64,000 nucleotides of DNA from contig WNNJ02003347.1 of assembly GCA_012934845.2 (NCBI GenBank), forward strand, positions 1 to 64,000, in the 5' to 3' direction. The notes beneath the pieces were generated by a model that was not told the DNA's origin, did not search any database, and saw only the letters and a list, made by a program, of their open reading frames with translations. Made by a program: the position numbers and the translations under genes. Of this stretch, positions 23,381 through 33,526 are shown piece by piece. Position 1 is the stretch's first letter. The number at the start of each line of letters is the position of its first letter. Origin of the DNA: Pomphorhynchus laevis. Its lineage: Eukaryota; Acanthocephala; Palaeacanthocephala; Echinorhynchida; Pomphorhynchidae.

Positions 23381-23667
23381 AATTCTTATTCTGATACAAC
23401 GTCTGTTATTTATTAGTCAATTCATAAAAATGACGTTTATTTTAAATTTCAATTTTTTATTTTAACTTGATTTAAATTATAGAAAATCTAAAAACAATTA
23501 TTAATTTTATTATTTAATTATTAAATTTTGATTTAGCATTATTATGTTTTGTTTATTTTATAATTATATAACAATACGTAGACTCAGTTAGCTGATTTAA
23601 AGTAAACGAAATGGGGAGTACAGTGATATTGGGAATGGGAAGAAGAATGGTGGCGAGAACTTAGATC

Positions 23668-23990
23668 AGCTAACTGTCTACGTCATTATACTATAAATAA
23701 AAAATAATGATAAAATAAATAATTAAAAATTATAAATATTTATAATTATTATATAAGATTTTATATAATTTATAAAGTTTAAATTTAAAATTGAAATTTA
23801 AAATATAAATAAATTTGTATGAGTCGACTAATAAATAACATAAGTTGTATCAGAATAAGGATTAGAGGTCATCATAAGGATCTATTATGTAATCAGGCTT
23901 CGGAAACTATTCCTCGACCTAGCATTGCAGTGGAATCAAAATACGTGAAGTAGATGTAACTATAGCACAAATGTGCTATTTATATTATTT
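23668..23990 (-). repeat. Naiad 3' end on the opposite strand (copy N1b)
   Basis: Read on the minus strand it contains the family terminus (GACAGTTAGCTGATCT), the TTATTAGTCGACTCAT region and the eroded 3' UTR with CTAATCCTTATTCTGATACA. It faces copy N1 tail to tail, with only about 63 bp between the two termini. No coding sequence remains. Confidence 0.7.
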
Positions 23991-24299
23991 CTTTTATTTT
24001 GAGATCATGCTTATGTGCAAAGTTAAGGTTATTTCATCTGATTAAACCCCTTTAGTATCGTATCAATCATATTTTTTTTGAGAAACGAACAATCAACTTA
24101 GCTGAAAATTAAAATTCTGAATTTTAGCCACAAACTGTGCTGACATCTTCAGAAAAAATGTTTTGCTTGAATAATAATTATTATTAAATACAAGGCGTTA
24201 GCTGAGAAGATGTTTTGCCTTATCAAAAAAATTACAAGTTAATGCAGTAAATTGTCAGCATCAAGATCAGAAGGATTCAAGATATGCGTTAGTGTGAGT

Positions 24300-26752
24300 G
24301 TCAATTCTCCATCCATGCTAGGCACAGTCACTTGAAGTGCTTCATCGAATAAGCAGCCACGACTTCCTCAGGCAACACATTCCATAAGTTGAGTACGCGA
24401 TGTGACAGTCGAAAGTTGGCAGGTAATTGAGAATGGTGCCTCATACAGCGATTTCGAGTGACCGCGTAATGTCTACATCTCAATCCAAGGAAATTAGCGG
24501 GAAAGCCATCAGGTTTGTTTACAATCGTCCAAAGGCAGGACAAGTCTAGTAAGACAAATCTGTCACGAATCGAGCTTAACCCTAGTGCACGCAGCCGCAT
24601 GCAGTAGGACGTTCCAGTCATAAAGCATATCCTTGAACCTCTCTTCAGTACCGACTCATAGTCGAGCAATTCTCGCTTAGTGGTAGGAAAGCATGTAGGG
24701 ATGCAGAGATTATATAATATTATATATAATATTATATTATATTAATATAATCTCTTACACAGAGATTATATTCGCCATTGTTCAGTCTTTTATGCAATTC
24801 TATAAATGCATCCTTTCTCCTTACCCGATCCTTAGCGGATAATTTGTTAGTTAATGAATTTGTTAATTCATCTCAGTGTCGATAGATTGCAAATTTTTGA
24901 ACAGATAGTTGTACCGACAATAAAAGTTCAAAGATTTAAAGGAAATGTACGATATAATTAAACTGATAATATATTTTACTCGTTCCTATTGCCATCGTAT
25001 AGCGCTTTACAGATATCAGTAACTTGAAAAGGTGATTTACTGAACAAAAACATATGGGTGAGATATATACTTTATCGCTTGAACATCAGCAACATCAGTA
25101 CTCCAGAAAACATATGGTGTTCAACTTCATTTAAAAACGCACTACCAATGCGATACTGGAACGACAAAGTAATCTTCCCCATTCTCATCAGAACACATTT
25201 ATCAATGTTTAGCATGAGTCCAGTGGCTTCACACCATTCAGTAAGGCAGTCCAGGTCGTCCTGAAGTGACTGACAATCGGTAAGAGTACGAACAACAGTC
25301 CAGATTTTTAAATCATCAGCATATGCTAAAACATGGTTCTTTGAACGCAGGAGCAGGTCATTAAGAAATACGACACAAGAAGAGGACCAATAACAGATCA
25401 TTGAGGTACACCGGAAAGCACCCTAGAGATCGTTGAAAGAACACCACCAACTCTTACTTGGAATGACCGCAAAGATAAGAAATGTTTATCAACTTAATGG
25501 TATGAAAATGTAAACCATAGTGAGCAAGCAATTATACGATACCGTCATGAGGAACACGGCAAAGGCCTTAGAAAAGTCCAACAAGACAGCGTCGATAACA
25601 TATCCAGAACTCAAGGCGTCCGACTATCCTTCACGAGCTCTTATTAAATTGGTTAAACAAAAACGGCCCGGCATAAATCCGTGTTGTGAGTCCGAGAGAA
25701 TACTGTTTTTCTTAAGATGAAGTCGAATATGCTTCGAGACTAGTTTTTCGAGAATTTTGGAAAACACGCAAGTAAGACTAATAGAGCGAAAGTCTGACGA
25801 ACTAACAGGTGGATTCTTTTTGGGTATCGGGACTACAATGGCACGCTTCAAAATATCAGGAATCCAGCAATGTTTGAGGCTGTGTCGAAAAACAGAAGTT
25901 AGATGCTGACAGAGAGAACAAGCTAAAGCACGAACCGGAAAAGGAGCAATGTCATCAGGGCCGGTAAGCCAAATTGCCTTAGCGCTAATAATTCACTGTA
26001 AATATCATCTACTTCAATCTCTATCGTGCAGTCACGGATGGGAACAAGAACCGCCTGCTAGACGAACTGATTAAAGTCCACAGTGGAGTTACATGGACCT
26101 ACGAAGATCTTTGCTAGATGATTAGCAATCTGGGGTTTCCCTGTCGGAACTCCATCCGACGAGTGAATGAAGTTAATTCCTGTTTGAAGGTTTCGGGAAC
26201 TACGAACGTAGGACGAGAATCTCTTCGGATAATGAGAAATACACATTGCAATGTTGTTCTCGAATGATTGTCTTTTTTAAATTTTAGCCTGTTACAAAGA
26301 TTCTGATAAGCAGTGTACTCAATACGAATATACGGATCTGTTCTAGACCTATGTCATAATGTGCTTCGAATTTGCAGGGCTGAACGGACCTGTTAGTCCA
26401 ACCAAGGAGGGCGCGAGATACCCGATTTAGGGCGCTTCAATGGAGCGAAACCGTTGGACGTACGCAATAAGCGGGCCGACAAGTGTTCATAACTTTCTGG
26501 AACAGAAGAATTATACGTGTTGATTTCGGTAGAAAATGCTATTTGAAGTTGCTTAATGTCAACTTTAGCCCAATTTCTTTTCATGATCTGAGTGAAAGGT
26601 GAAGGCAGATCGTCGTGGCAAGGTACATACCATGACAGTAAACAGTGATTACTGTTGCTTACTGGTGAATGATAGCAGATGTTGGAAATATCACCAATAA
26701 CCTTTGTAAAAACTAAGTCAAGAATAGACCGGGCTCTTTTTTTATAAAAAAG
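24300..26752 (-). mobile_element. CR1/Jockey-like LINE, family C, 5' truncated
   Basis: On the minus strand: end of the endonuclease and linker (26752-26393: SILDLVFTKV, SNSNHCLLSW, ISRPPWLD), RT fingers (25851-25624: KRAIVVPIPKKN, FRSISLTCVFSKILEKLV, SQHGFMPGRFCLTNL), palm with VLAYADDLKIW (about 25323-25312) and the C-terminal tail (24669-24328: RLRALGLSSIRDRFVLLDL, RVLNLWNVLPEEVV). Several stops and shifts. A 350-bp AT-rich stretch (24690-25020, with a TATAATATTA palindrome) separates palm and tail. The 5' side is cut by a Naiad fragment at 26753. Confidence 0.75.
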
Positions 26753-26955
26753 GATCAAATTAATAAAGATATGTATACAGAACTTACTAAATTAAAGGCT
26801 AGCTTTATCAATATTATCAACTATTATAAAGCTAGCAATAACTTTTCTTCATATGCAAAAACCTTTATAATATAATGACGAAGGAAGGTAATATAAAGAT
26901 TTAAATGTAAATCCAACATATGAATGTAGTGATTTAAATTTAGAAACAAAAATGA
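26753..26955 (+). repeat. Naiad fragment N2 (linker to RT start)
   Basis: Contains AAAGATATGTATACAGAACT (KDMYTELTKLK) and then INYYKASNNFSSYAKTF-like and AATCCAACATATGAATGTAG, which match, in order, the stretch between the CxC domain and the RT in copy N3 (32000-31850, reverse). About 200 bp only, broken by stops. Confidence 0.7.
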
Positions 26956-27046
26956 GTAGTGAAAATATTACAACGTCGGAGCTTCAAAGCTCCATGCAAA
27001 ATGCAAATTTTTTCAATTTTTCAAGGATTTTTGACTCAGGTATTTT

Positions 27047-27204
27047 AGACGATTTATCGAAAGCAGCGAAGACTGGAGCAATTATTATGAGCAACTCAAA
27101 CATCCTTTTACTGCTCAACGATTTAAGGAAATCAACCACATAAAAGAACTATTTCTTTTATGAATTGGACTAGATGGGTATCAATTAATTAACATCCAGA
27201 CCAG
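27047..27204. repeat. 158-bp dispersed repeat R, copy 1
   Basis: Nearly identical, without gaps, to 51166-51323 in the same orientation, with only a few substitutions. The segment starts AGACGATTTATCGAAAGCAG and ends ACATCCAGACCAG. Here a 63-codon frame (26952-27143) covers part of it, but the other copy lacks the upstream half, so coding is doubtful. It lies directly 5' of LINE D copy 1. Identity unknown. Confidence 0.8.
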
Positions 27205-27269
27205 TTATCCAGACCAATTATCCCATCCATCGTGACCTCCTGGATGGGATAATTGATGGCGGCTATGAC

Positions 27270-27530
27270 ATGGTACTAGGTGACTTCAACGACATAACTG
27301 GTCGTTGGATTAATGCAGCACTCCGCAGAGCCGGGAATGGTTATCTTATTCATAAACCACCGTCCCCCTCCTTTCATTGCACAACAACGAATTCTCTCCT
27401 CGACTTACTATTGCTCCACGAGAAGTGGTTGCTTAAACCCTTCTGCACGGAGCAATCGCGGCAACATCTGTCCACCTCTCATGACCTGATTCGTTGGCGG
27501 ATAGAAGAGGATTCCCTGCTTCGGAAATGA
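27270..27530 (+). pseudogene. LINE D1 endonuclease C-terminal part
   Basis: From about 27228 the frame encodes VLGDFNDITGRWINAALRR, TNSLLDLLLLHEKWLL and STSHDLIRWRIEEDSLLRK, the C-terminal half of an APE-type endonuclease (G-D-F-N and S-x-D/H motifs). It stops at TGA 27528-27530. The sister copy D3 has arginine (CG-type codon) there, so one CpG transition separates this segment from the RT frame that follows in register. Confidence 0.75.
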
Positions 27531-27551
27531 TTCCACTTTGATCCTATTAGA

Positions 27552-29327
27552 GTGGCTTTCTTCCAAGCAGCTATCCAACGCTTCCCCCGAATTGGCATTG
27601 AGAGTTTAACCAAATTTAATTCCTATCTCTCTTCGCAAGCCACCGCGTTTTTATCGACTACCTATAAAGGTCGCATTTTCAGCCCCACTCCGACAAAACT
27701 CAAGGTCCTGGCCAAACTGCTGCACCTCCCTGACCTCTCCTCTTCGGCCAAACAGACTCTCTCGAAAGAATACTGGCGTACCAGATACTGGTTCCAGCTG
27801 AGTAAGGATAAGTCGAGCATTGCTCGTCTTAACCCTTCTCAGTCGTCCTTCCGCAAGATATTTAAGAAAGAGAAGGTTGTTTGTTGGAAGGATAGGGCGT
27901 CCGGGTGGATCGGAAGTGTTGGTCTTGATAGAGTTTTGGAGGAGTCACTTTCCTTACATAACTATGGAGCCACTCAATCACCGCAACCAATCCCGCCTTG
28001 GGGAGACTTCAGGAGTAGAGATATATCCGTTCCAGATATACTCGAAGCCTGGGGGCCTCTTCCGGGCACCTCCAAAACCGTCGCTCCACTCTCTTCTCGG
28101 GTCTGTCAGCTTTTGACAGCCGATCAAAGAAGGGAGGTGGCCGTCACAATGATATTAGCCACCCCATCCGATGTGGCCGGCATCAACATTAGTCGTAGAA
28201 TCTTTATCCCAAAGAAATATCCGGTCTCATGTCCTAAAGACCTGCGACCCATCTCGATTCAAAATTCCCTCGTATCGATCTACGAGAAAGCGCTTGCGCG
28301 TAGAATCCGCGATCATTTAAGTAGGCGAAATTTAATCCCTCCTGGTTTCCATGGGTTCGTCAAGGGTCGCTCGGTCCATTCTGCAGTAGGTGAAGTGCAT
28401 CAGTTTTGTCGGGAGAATAGTCATCAACTTGCTGTGGCTGTTTTCCTTGACTTTTCTGCTGCATTTGACCGCATCTCCATTCCTTTTGTTATCTCTTCTC
28501 TCAGGTCCCTCGGGTTGCCTGCGAGAATTGTTAACAGGGTGGAGATACTGTTGTATACCAAGCGATTCTATTATGAAGACGACCCTGATGCGCGTCAGTT
28601 CTACCCTATTACGGGTGTGCCTCAAGGTTCCCCTCTTTCTCCTATCTTGTATCTTGCTGCTTCCATAAATCTCTTCAAAATATTTAAACAGCGTGATCAA
28701 CGTCTAGTGGTGTACGCTGATGACACCACAGCCCTGTTCTCTGAACGCAGGTGCAAGGACGTTGTCTCTAACATCAGCCGTTTCTTTTTAAGATTAAAAG
28801 ACCAGTTACCCAGGTCCAACCTTATTCTAAACTCCGCCAAATCGCAGGTGGTTGTCTTTCATGGCTCCCCTGCGACGAAGCAAAAGCTTAAGAGATTAGC
28901 ACTCTCTGCTCTAGCCTCCTTATTTGCCTCTGATCCACTCCCTACCTTCTCATGTCGAGTAAAATACCTGGGGTTCACCGTTTCGGTGAACTGGTCGGCG
29001 AAAGCCGACCTGGATAGACTAAAACGTATCCTGAAGAGAGCTAGTTGGGCTCTGAAACGGGCCCAACATCTGTCGTTGAATGGGAAAACTCAAGTGCGCC
29101 TTTGGGGTACTTGGGCTATCTCGGGATTAGTCTTCTTCTCTAGAGCACGTCCCCCAGAACAAAGACTAAGGTTTCTTAAGCTCCATATTTCCCGCTTCCT
29201 TATCATAGTCCGCGCCGACTGGACTCTTCGGGGGGTGAAAGACCCCGGGTGGTTTAGTCGGAAAGCGGCGTGCTGGATCGGTTGGAGGGTTCAGATCCCT
29301 TTGGATTTGGGGTCTCTTTGTGTATAG
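27552..29327 (+). CDS. LINE D1 reverse transcriptase, 591 codons open
   Basis: Continues in the same frame as the endonuclease after one stop. RT landmarks: CPKDLRPISIQNSLVSIYEK (fingers), FLDFSAAFDR (catalytic Asp at residue 300), GVPQGSPLSPILYLAA, YADDTTALF (Y388-D391), then the LGFTVSVNWSAKADLDRLKR thumb and a C-terminal R/W-rich tail ending DLGSLCV. All three catalytic Asp residues are present. It copies element RNA at nicked target DNA. Intact start to finish; the first Met is only the first after the upstream stop, not necessarily a natural start. Confidence 0.88.
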   Translation: MAFFQAAIQRFPRIGIESLTKFNSYLSSQATAFLSTTYKGRIFSPTPTKLKVLAKLLHLPDLSSSAKQTLSKEYWRTRYWFQLSKDKSSIARLNPSQSSFRKIFKKEKVVCWKDRASGWIGSVGLDRVLEESLSLHNYGATQSPQPIPPWGDFRSRDISVPDILEAWGPLPGTSKTVAPLSSRVCQLLTADQRREVAVTMILATPSDVAGINISRRIFIPKKYPVSCPKDLRPISIQNSLVSIYEKALARRIRDHLSRRNLIPPGFHGFVKGRSVHSAVGEVHQFCRENSHQLAVAVFLDFSAAFDRISIPFVISSLRSLGLPARIVNRVEILLYTKRFYYEDDPDARQFYPITGVPQGSPLSPILYLAASINLFKIFKQRDQRLVVYADDTTALFSERRCKDVVSNISRFFLRLKDQLPRSNLILNSAKSQVVVFHGSPATKQKLKRLALSALASLFASDPLPTFSCRVKYLGFTVSVNWSAKADLDRLKRILKRASWALKRAQHLSLNGKTQVRLWGTWAISGLVFFSRARPPEQRLRFLKLHISRFLIIVRADWTLRGVKDPGWFSRKAACWIGWRVQIPLDLGSLCV

Positions 29328-29452
29328 TGTTGGAGAATGTCATGTCAAGTTCAAGATGCAGTTCATTTATGTGACATTGACATTATAACTATTTTTGTTG
29401 TCATTATTTATGTCGTTATGTATTGTTTTTTAATAAAACCTTTATTATTATA

Positions 29453-29533
29453 GTAACTTGAAAAGGTGATTTACTTAACAAAAACATATGGGTGAGGTAT
29501 ATACTTTATCGCTTGAACATCAGCAACATTATC
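29453..29533. repeat. 80-bp copy of a LINE C segment
   Basis: AACTTGAAAAGGTGATTTAC through CTTGAACATCAGCAACAT is nearly identical to 25019-25098 within LINE C. It begins right at the 3' end of LINE D1. It is either a second truncated C insertion or filler copied at the D1 junction. Confidence 0.75.
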
Positions 29534-29645
29534 AATATTAAATGGTTGATCCTATGCAGATTGGATGGAGTTGTGTTTGGAAATAAGAGGTGTTCTCAAT
29601 ACATCTTATTCCAATTAAAAATAAGGAAATTTTAATTCCACGGTG

Positions 29646-29822
29646 AAATGAGAGAATGAGGAAAAGAGAATGCCAGGTTTCGGGATTGGGAATGAAGAAG
29701 GTGGAAGCGGAAAAAGGGACAGGGATAAGCGGGGAATGGAAAAAGCAGGAAGGGGAAGGGGAAAGGAAAAAGGGGAAAATGTGGACGAGGAAAAGGGAAT
29801 GGCAGAAAGTATTTTTCACAAC
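29646..29822. repeat. Polypurine (GA-rich) tract
   Basis: About 175 bases in which the plus strand is overwhelmingly A/G (AGGAAGGGGAAGGGGAAAGG type), giving open frames on both strands that are almost certainly not genes. No tandem unit is clear. Confidence 0.6.
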
Positions 29823-30295
29823 GATTGCTGAAAATGCTATATCAAATTATAAGACTACGATAACAATAACTTAAAGGTTATCCATTCATATAATTTTGTG
29901 GATTTAATCTGATGTACCAACGATTCATTAACTTATGTGCGTATTATTCTAAATTTCTAGGATGTAATACTCGGCGAATTAAGTCACAGTGGCGTCCATT
30001 AAAACATATTATGGAAGAAGGGGCAAAAAATAAAGGATGTGTGGACCATTATTTGGGCGAATGTGCTTGGAGACGAAATTCACTCGTGAATAGCTTACCT
30101 CTCTTTTAAAAACCTTTAGACAATATTAAAGACTTATTTTAAGTTAAAATTTTTCATCAAAATAATTAATTTTTTCATTACTATGGTGAAAACATAAGTT
30201 GAATACATCTTTTCAAATAAAACATTATATTTCTCTTCACCTGAGAGCTTATTTGAGCTAAAATTTTGATAGTTGGTAAATTCGACTTGGCTGAT
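29823..30295. other. Spacer, nothing recognised
   Basis: AT-rich sequence between the polypurine tract and the Naiad terminus. A 65-codon frame at 29912-30109 has no recognisable features. Confidence 0.4.
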
Positions 30296-30671
30296 TCAAA
30301 ATTAAATCAGCTAACTGAGTCTACGTATTGTTATATAATTATAAAATAAACAAAACATAATAATGCTAAATCAAAATTTAATAATTAAATAATAAAATTA
30401 ATAATTGTTTTTAGATTTTCTATAATTTAAATCAAGTTAAAAAAAATAAAATAAAAAATAAAATTTAAAATAAACGTCATTTTTATGAATTGACTAATAA
30501 ATAACAGACGTTGTATCAGAATAAGAATTAGAGGTCATCAGGAGGAACTGCTATGCTATCAGGTTTCGGCCCCTAACTCCTCTACCCAACATAGCAGCGG
30601 GGCCAAATACATACTAATGATGTATTTCCTCTGAAATAACTATCTAGTATCTTATTCTAATGCAAAGTATA

Positions 30672-31796
30672 TTATTTATTATCCATCCATAAAAATTTGC
30701 CACTTAAGAGTTTAAATTTATTCTTTATATTATTGTGTTGATTTATATATTTTACTATTTTCTGCTTGATGTTATTTTTATAGTAACCTAGTTTAAAATA
30801 TGTATCTATTAAATTATTTAAATGATTTTGAAGAAAGCCAATATCATTACATATTGTTGCAATTCTTAAAATTTCATTATTTAATGTATTATATTTTATA
30901 TTATATGGTATGCATGAATGCTCATGCAAAAATATGTTTCTTGTAAATTTAAATATGTCATCTTTACGATATAAATTAATAGTAGTTTTAGTTAATGTTA
31001 ATTTAATGTTCATATCTAGATATACACCTTCTTTATCATTAATATTGGTTTTGTTAAGAATAAGGCTTTCTGGATAAATGTGCTCACTAATTGAATAAAA
31101 ATTATTAGAATTAAATACACATATATCATCAATGTATCGAAACATATATTTCATATATTTATATTGTTTAGATTTAGTTTTTACACAGTTATGAACAAAT
31201 TCATATTATATAAAGCTTAAAAACAAGTCAGCTATAATTGGGCTACTATTACCACCCATTGGAACACCTTTTACTTGTCTAAATATAGATGTCCCTACTT
31301 TTAAATAATTTTGATTTATCAAAATATTTAAGGATTCTATTAATTCAATTTTATCCATATATTTATATTTATTTGATGGTTTAATTTTTGTTAGATAGGC
31401 GTTATAATTATTATAACATATATATGTATATCTTTTTCCAAACATAAGGTTAATTAATTTTACTAACGCTTCTTTAATATCTACTAAATCTAGATTTGTA
31501 TAAAGCGTACTAAAATCGTATGTATTTATATTTTGAAAATTTATTCCTTTTGTCTGTTCTAAAAATTCTTTTGTAGAATTAATACTGAAATAGTGTTTTA
31601 TACCAGTATTAATTTCGATTACCTTGCAATATTTTTTAAAGTGTGCTTTAATTACTTTAAGTATTTTATTCATATAGACAGAAAGTGGTTTTAATGTACA
31701 TTTAAACGCACTACATATGAACCTAGGTTTTATTGGATTTTTATGTAATTTTGGATTCCAATATAATATAGGTATAGTTTTATTATCTGAATTCAA
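30672..31796 (-). pseudogene. Naiad N3 reverse transcriptase, one stop
   Basis: Two in-register open segments separated by one TAA near 31204-31206, where copies N1 and N5 have Glu (SFIEYEF). N-terminal part: ILYWNPKLHKNPIKPRFICS and NTYDFSTLYTNLDL (RT motif A style, catalytic Asp in D-F-S-T-L-Y-T); then GVPMGGNSSPIIADLF, and after the stop YMFRYIDDICVF. It is the most complete RT of this family here. One G-to-T change would account for the stop. Confidence 0.83.
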
Positions 31797-32211
31797 CCTT
31801 TATACCCTTTTTATCCATTATAGAACAGTGACTTGTAATAATTGTTTCTAAACTCAACTCACTACGTTCATATGTTGGATTTACATTTAAATCATTAGAA
31901 TTAACCTCTTTCATTAGTATATCATAATAAAGTTTTTTGCATATGAAGACAAAGTTATTACTAGCTTTATCAATAGTTGTTATTATATAGTTATCCTTTA
32001 ATTTAGTAAGTTCTGTTATACATATCTTTATTAATTTTATCTTTCCTTTTATAATTGTTTGTTATTTTCATTTTATTTTTAATTTTATCAAATATATAAT
32101 CTTTCCAAATTTTAATATTAAATATATATAAGTTTTCGCCATTAATCAAGAATGTTTAAACTCAAGGGAATGATTGTATGTATATTATATCTCGAACTTT
32201 GTTATTATATA

Positions 32212-32523
32212 TTAATTATTTAATTTAGTAAGTTCTGTATACATTTCGTTATTAATTAGATCTTTCCTTTTGTAATTGTTTGTTATTATCTTAGATATAT
32301 TCGAGCTTTCACTATTAATCAGCTTACTAAAGTAATCATTTAAGTTATTATATAACAAATTGTAAATTTTATTTTTGTCGTTGTTGTTATTTAATCTATA
32401 TTTATACCCTTTTGATAGCAGCTTTCTTAATTCACAATTTTCAATTAATTCTAGATTATGGGTACATATATGTTCATTTATTTTATCAAAACTAAGACTT
32501 TTACAATTGCATTCTGTTTCCAT
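32212..32523 (-). pseudogene. Naiad N3 CxC linker domain
   Basis: 103 codons beginning METECNCKSLSFDKINEHIC, with the C-x-C pair that characterises the short domain joining the N-terminal GIY-YIG endonuclease to the RT in Naiad/Chlamys elements. The tail (NNYKRKDLINNEMYTELTKL) leads toward the RT but is followed by duplicated, frameshifted sequence. Confidence 0.75.
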
Positions 32524-32750
32524 TATGTTTCTAATATTATCGTTACATATTGATTTTAATTCTTTATTATAATTACAAATTTTTCGTCCTAATGGTGGTA
32601 GGAGTTTATACCTTATTTTAGGAATATATTTACTTAAATCTGACTCTATTATTTCTTTACTTTTAGAATTATTTAAAAGTCCGGCTATATTTATGTTATC
32701 TATACATTTATTAATGAAGTTTATGGTTAATGTCTATGGTTAATGAAGTT

Positions 32751-33526
32751 TATGCTTAATATCTGAAAAAATCGGTCCATAATTGAAACATTTGAGAAAC
32801 GTTTTTTATCTCAAAGAATAATTTTTATATTAAGATTTTTTACTAACTTTTACTTGATTTAATTTTTATATGTTGTGAACAATTGTCTATTAACGAGGTA
32901 TTTAACGTTCCAGGTAATTAACGTTTCAGTTCGTAATATGCACTACACATTTTTTGTTTTAATTTCTAATTTTTTTCAAAAAAAATCAGAAATTAAATAT
33001 CTCGAAATATGAATATTCTCGGTTAAAAGTAGAATAAGCACGTACGTATTTTACAAATCCTTCCGTTATGCAAAATATGAAAAAACCTCAAAAAGGTTGT
33101 ATTTAACTAAATATTCTTCGCGAACCTTATGCTATCAGAAGGTTCGCTTACAGAGGTTAGCGAAATATCAAATAAAATCCCCTTCCCTTTATGATTCAGT
33201 TCCAATAATTCTTTATCAATAATGGATCATTATTAACTATTTACAATCATTCAATAATTGATAATCAACTTACTAATTTTATTGACTAATTAGTGATTAT
33301 GTGTTAGTGACTGACATATAATAAATTAATCGATAATTGTAATTATCAAATGTTTCTGATATTTATTTTTTAAAGTACAACTTACACTTTTTCTATTATG
33401 TTTCTGAAACTACCTTTAGAATTTTATAAATATTTCTTTATATTTTCTCTTTTGCAGTAGTTGATGATTAAAATTCAGAGTTGTTAACGCGCTTTTATTA
33501 CGTTGAAAAAAAAGAGAAATTTATTT
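32751..33526. other. Spacer, nothing recognised
   Basis: AT-rich, with a short hairpin (TAATTTTTTTCAAAAAAAAT). No coding signal. Confidence 0.4.

Larger units (their letters stand above)
22276..23604 (+). mobile_element. Naiad-type Penelope-like element, copy N1, 5' truncated
   Basis: Starts inside the reverse transcriptase (AATATTGCAAGGTAATCG) and runs through the stop at 23238, a structured 3' UTR, and the terminus ACGTAGACTCAGTTAGCTGA. One inserted base near 22508 shifts the frame before the long open RT segment. It is almost identical to the inverted copy N3 at 30296-31660. The family is assigned to Naiad because the copy at 48233 shows the GIY-YIG domain N-terminal to a CxC linker and the RT. 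Confidence 0.85.
27228..29450 (+). mobile_element. I/R1-like LINE, family D copy 1, 5' truncated, youngest
   Basis: Starts inside the AP-endonuclease (HRDLLDGIIDGGYDMVLGDF) and runs through the RT to a 3' UTR with AATAAA (29432-29437) and a T-rich end. Compared with three other D copies, this one has a single in-frame stop in over 2 kb of coding sequence. Clade assignment (I/R1 group) is by the EN/RT style and a CCHC-bearing ORF1 seen in copy 4. Confidence 0.8.
30296..32750 (-). mobile_element. Naiad element, copy N3
   Basis: Minus strand: terminus at 30296, 3' UTR (30300-30671), RT (31796-30672), linker with an internal duplication (TTTAATTTAGTAAGTTCTGT at about 32010 and again at 32218) and the CxC linker domain (32523-32212: METECNCKSLSF). 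Homology to copy N5 continues to about 32726. The GIY-YIG part is missing (5' truncation). The RT half is nearly identical to copy N1. Confidence 0.85.

Noticed and set aside
28332-28700. Open frame on the minus strand across LINE D1
   Set aside because: It is the antisense shadow of the RT; the plus-strand frame holds all conserved motifs. The same applies to frames at 42759-43118 and 18923-19168 on the wrong strand of D3 and LINE A1.
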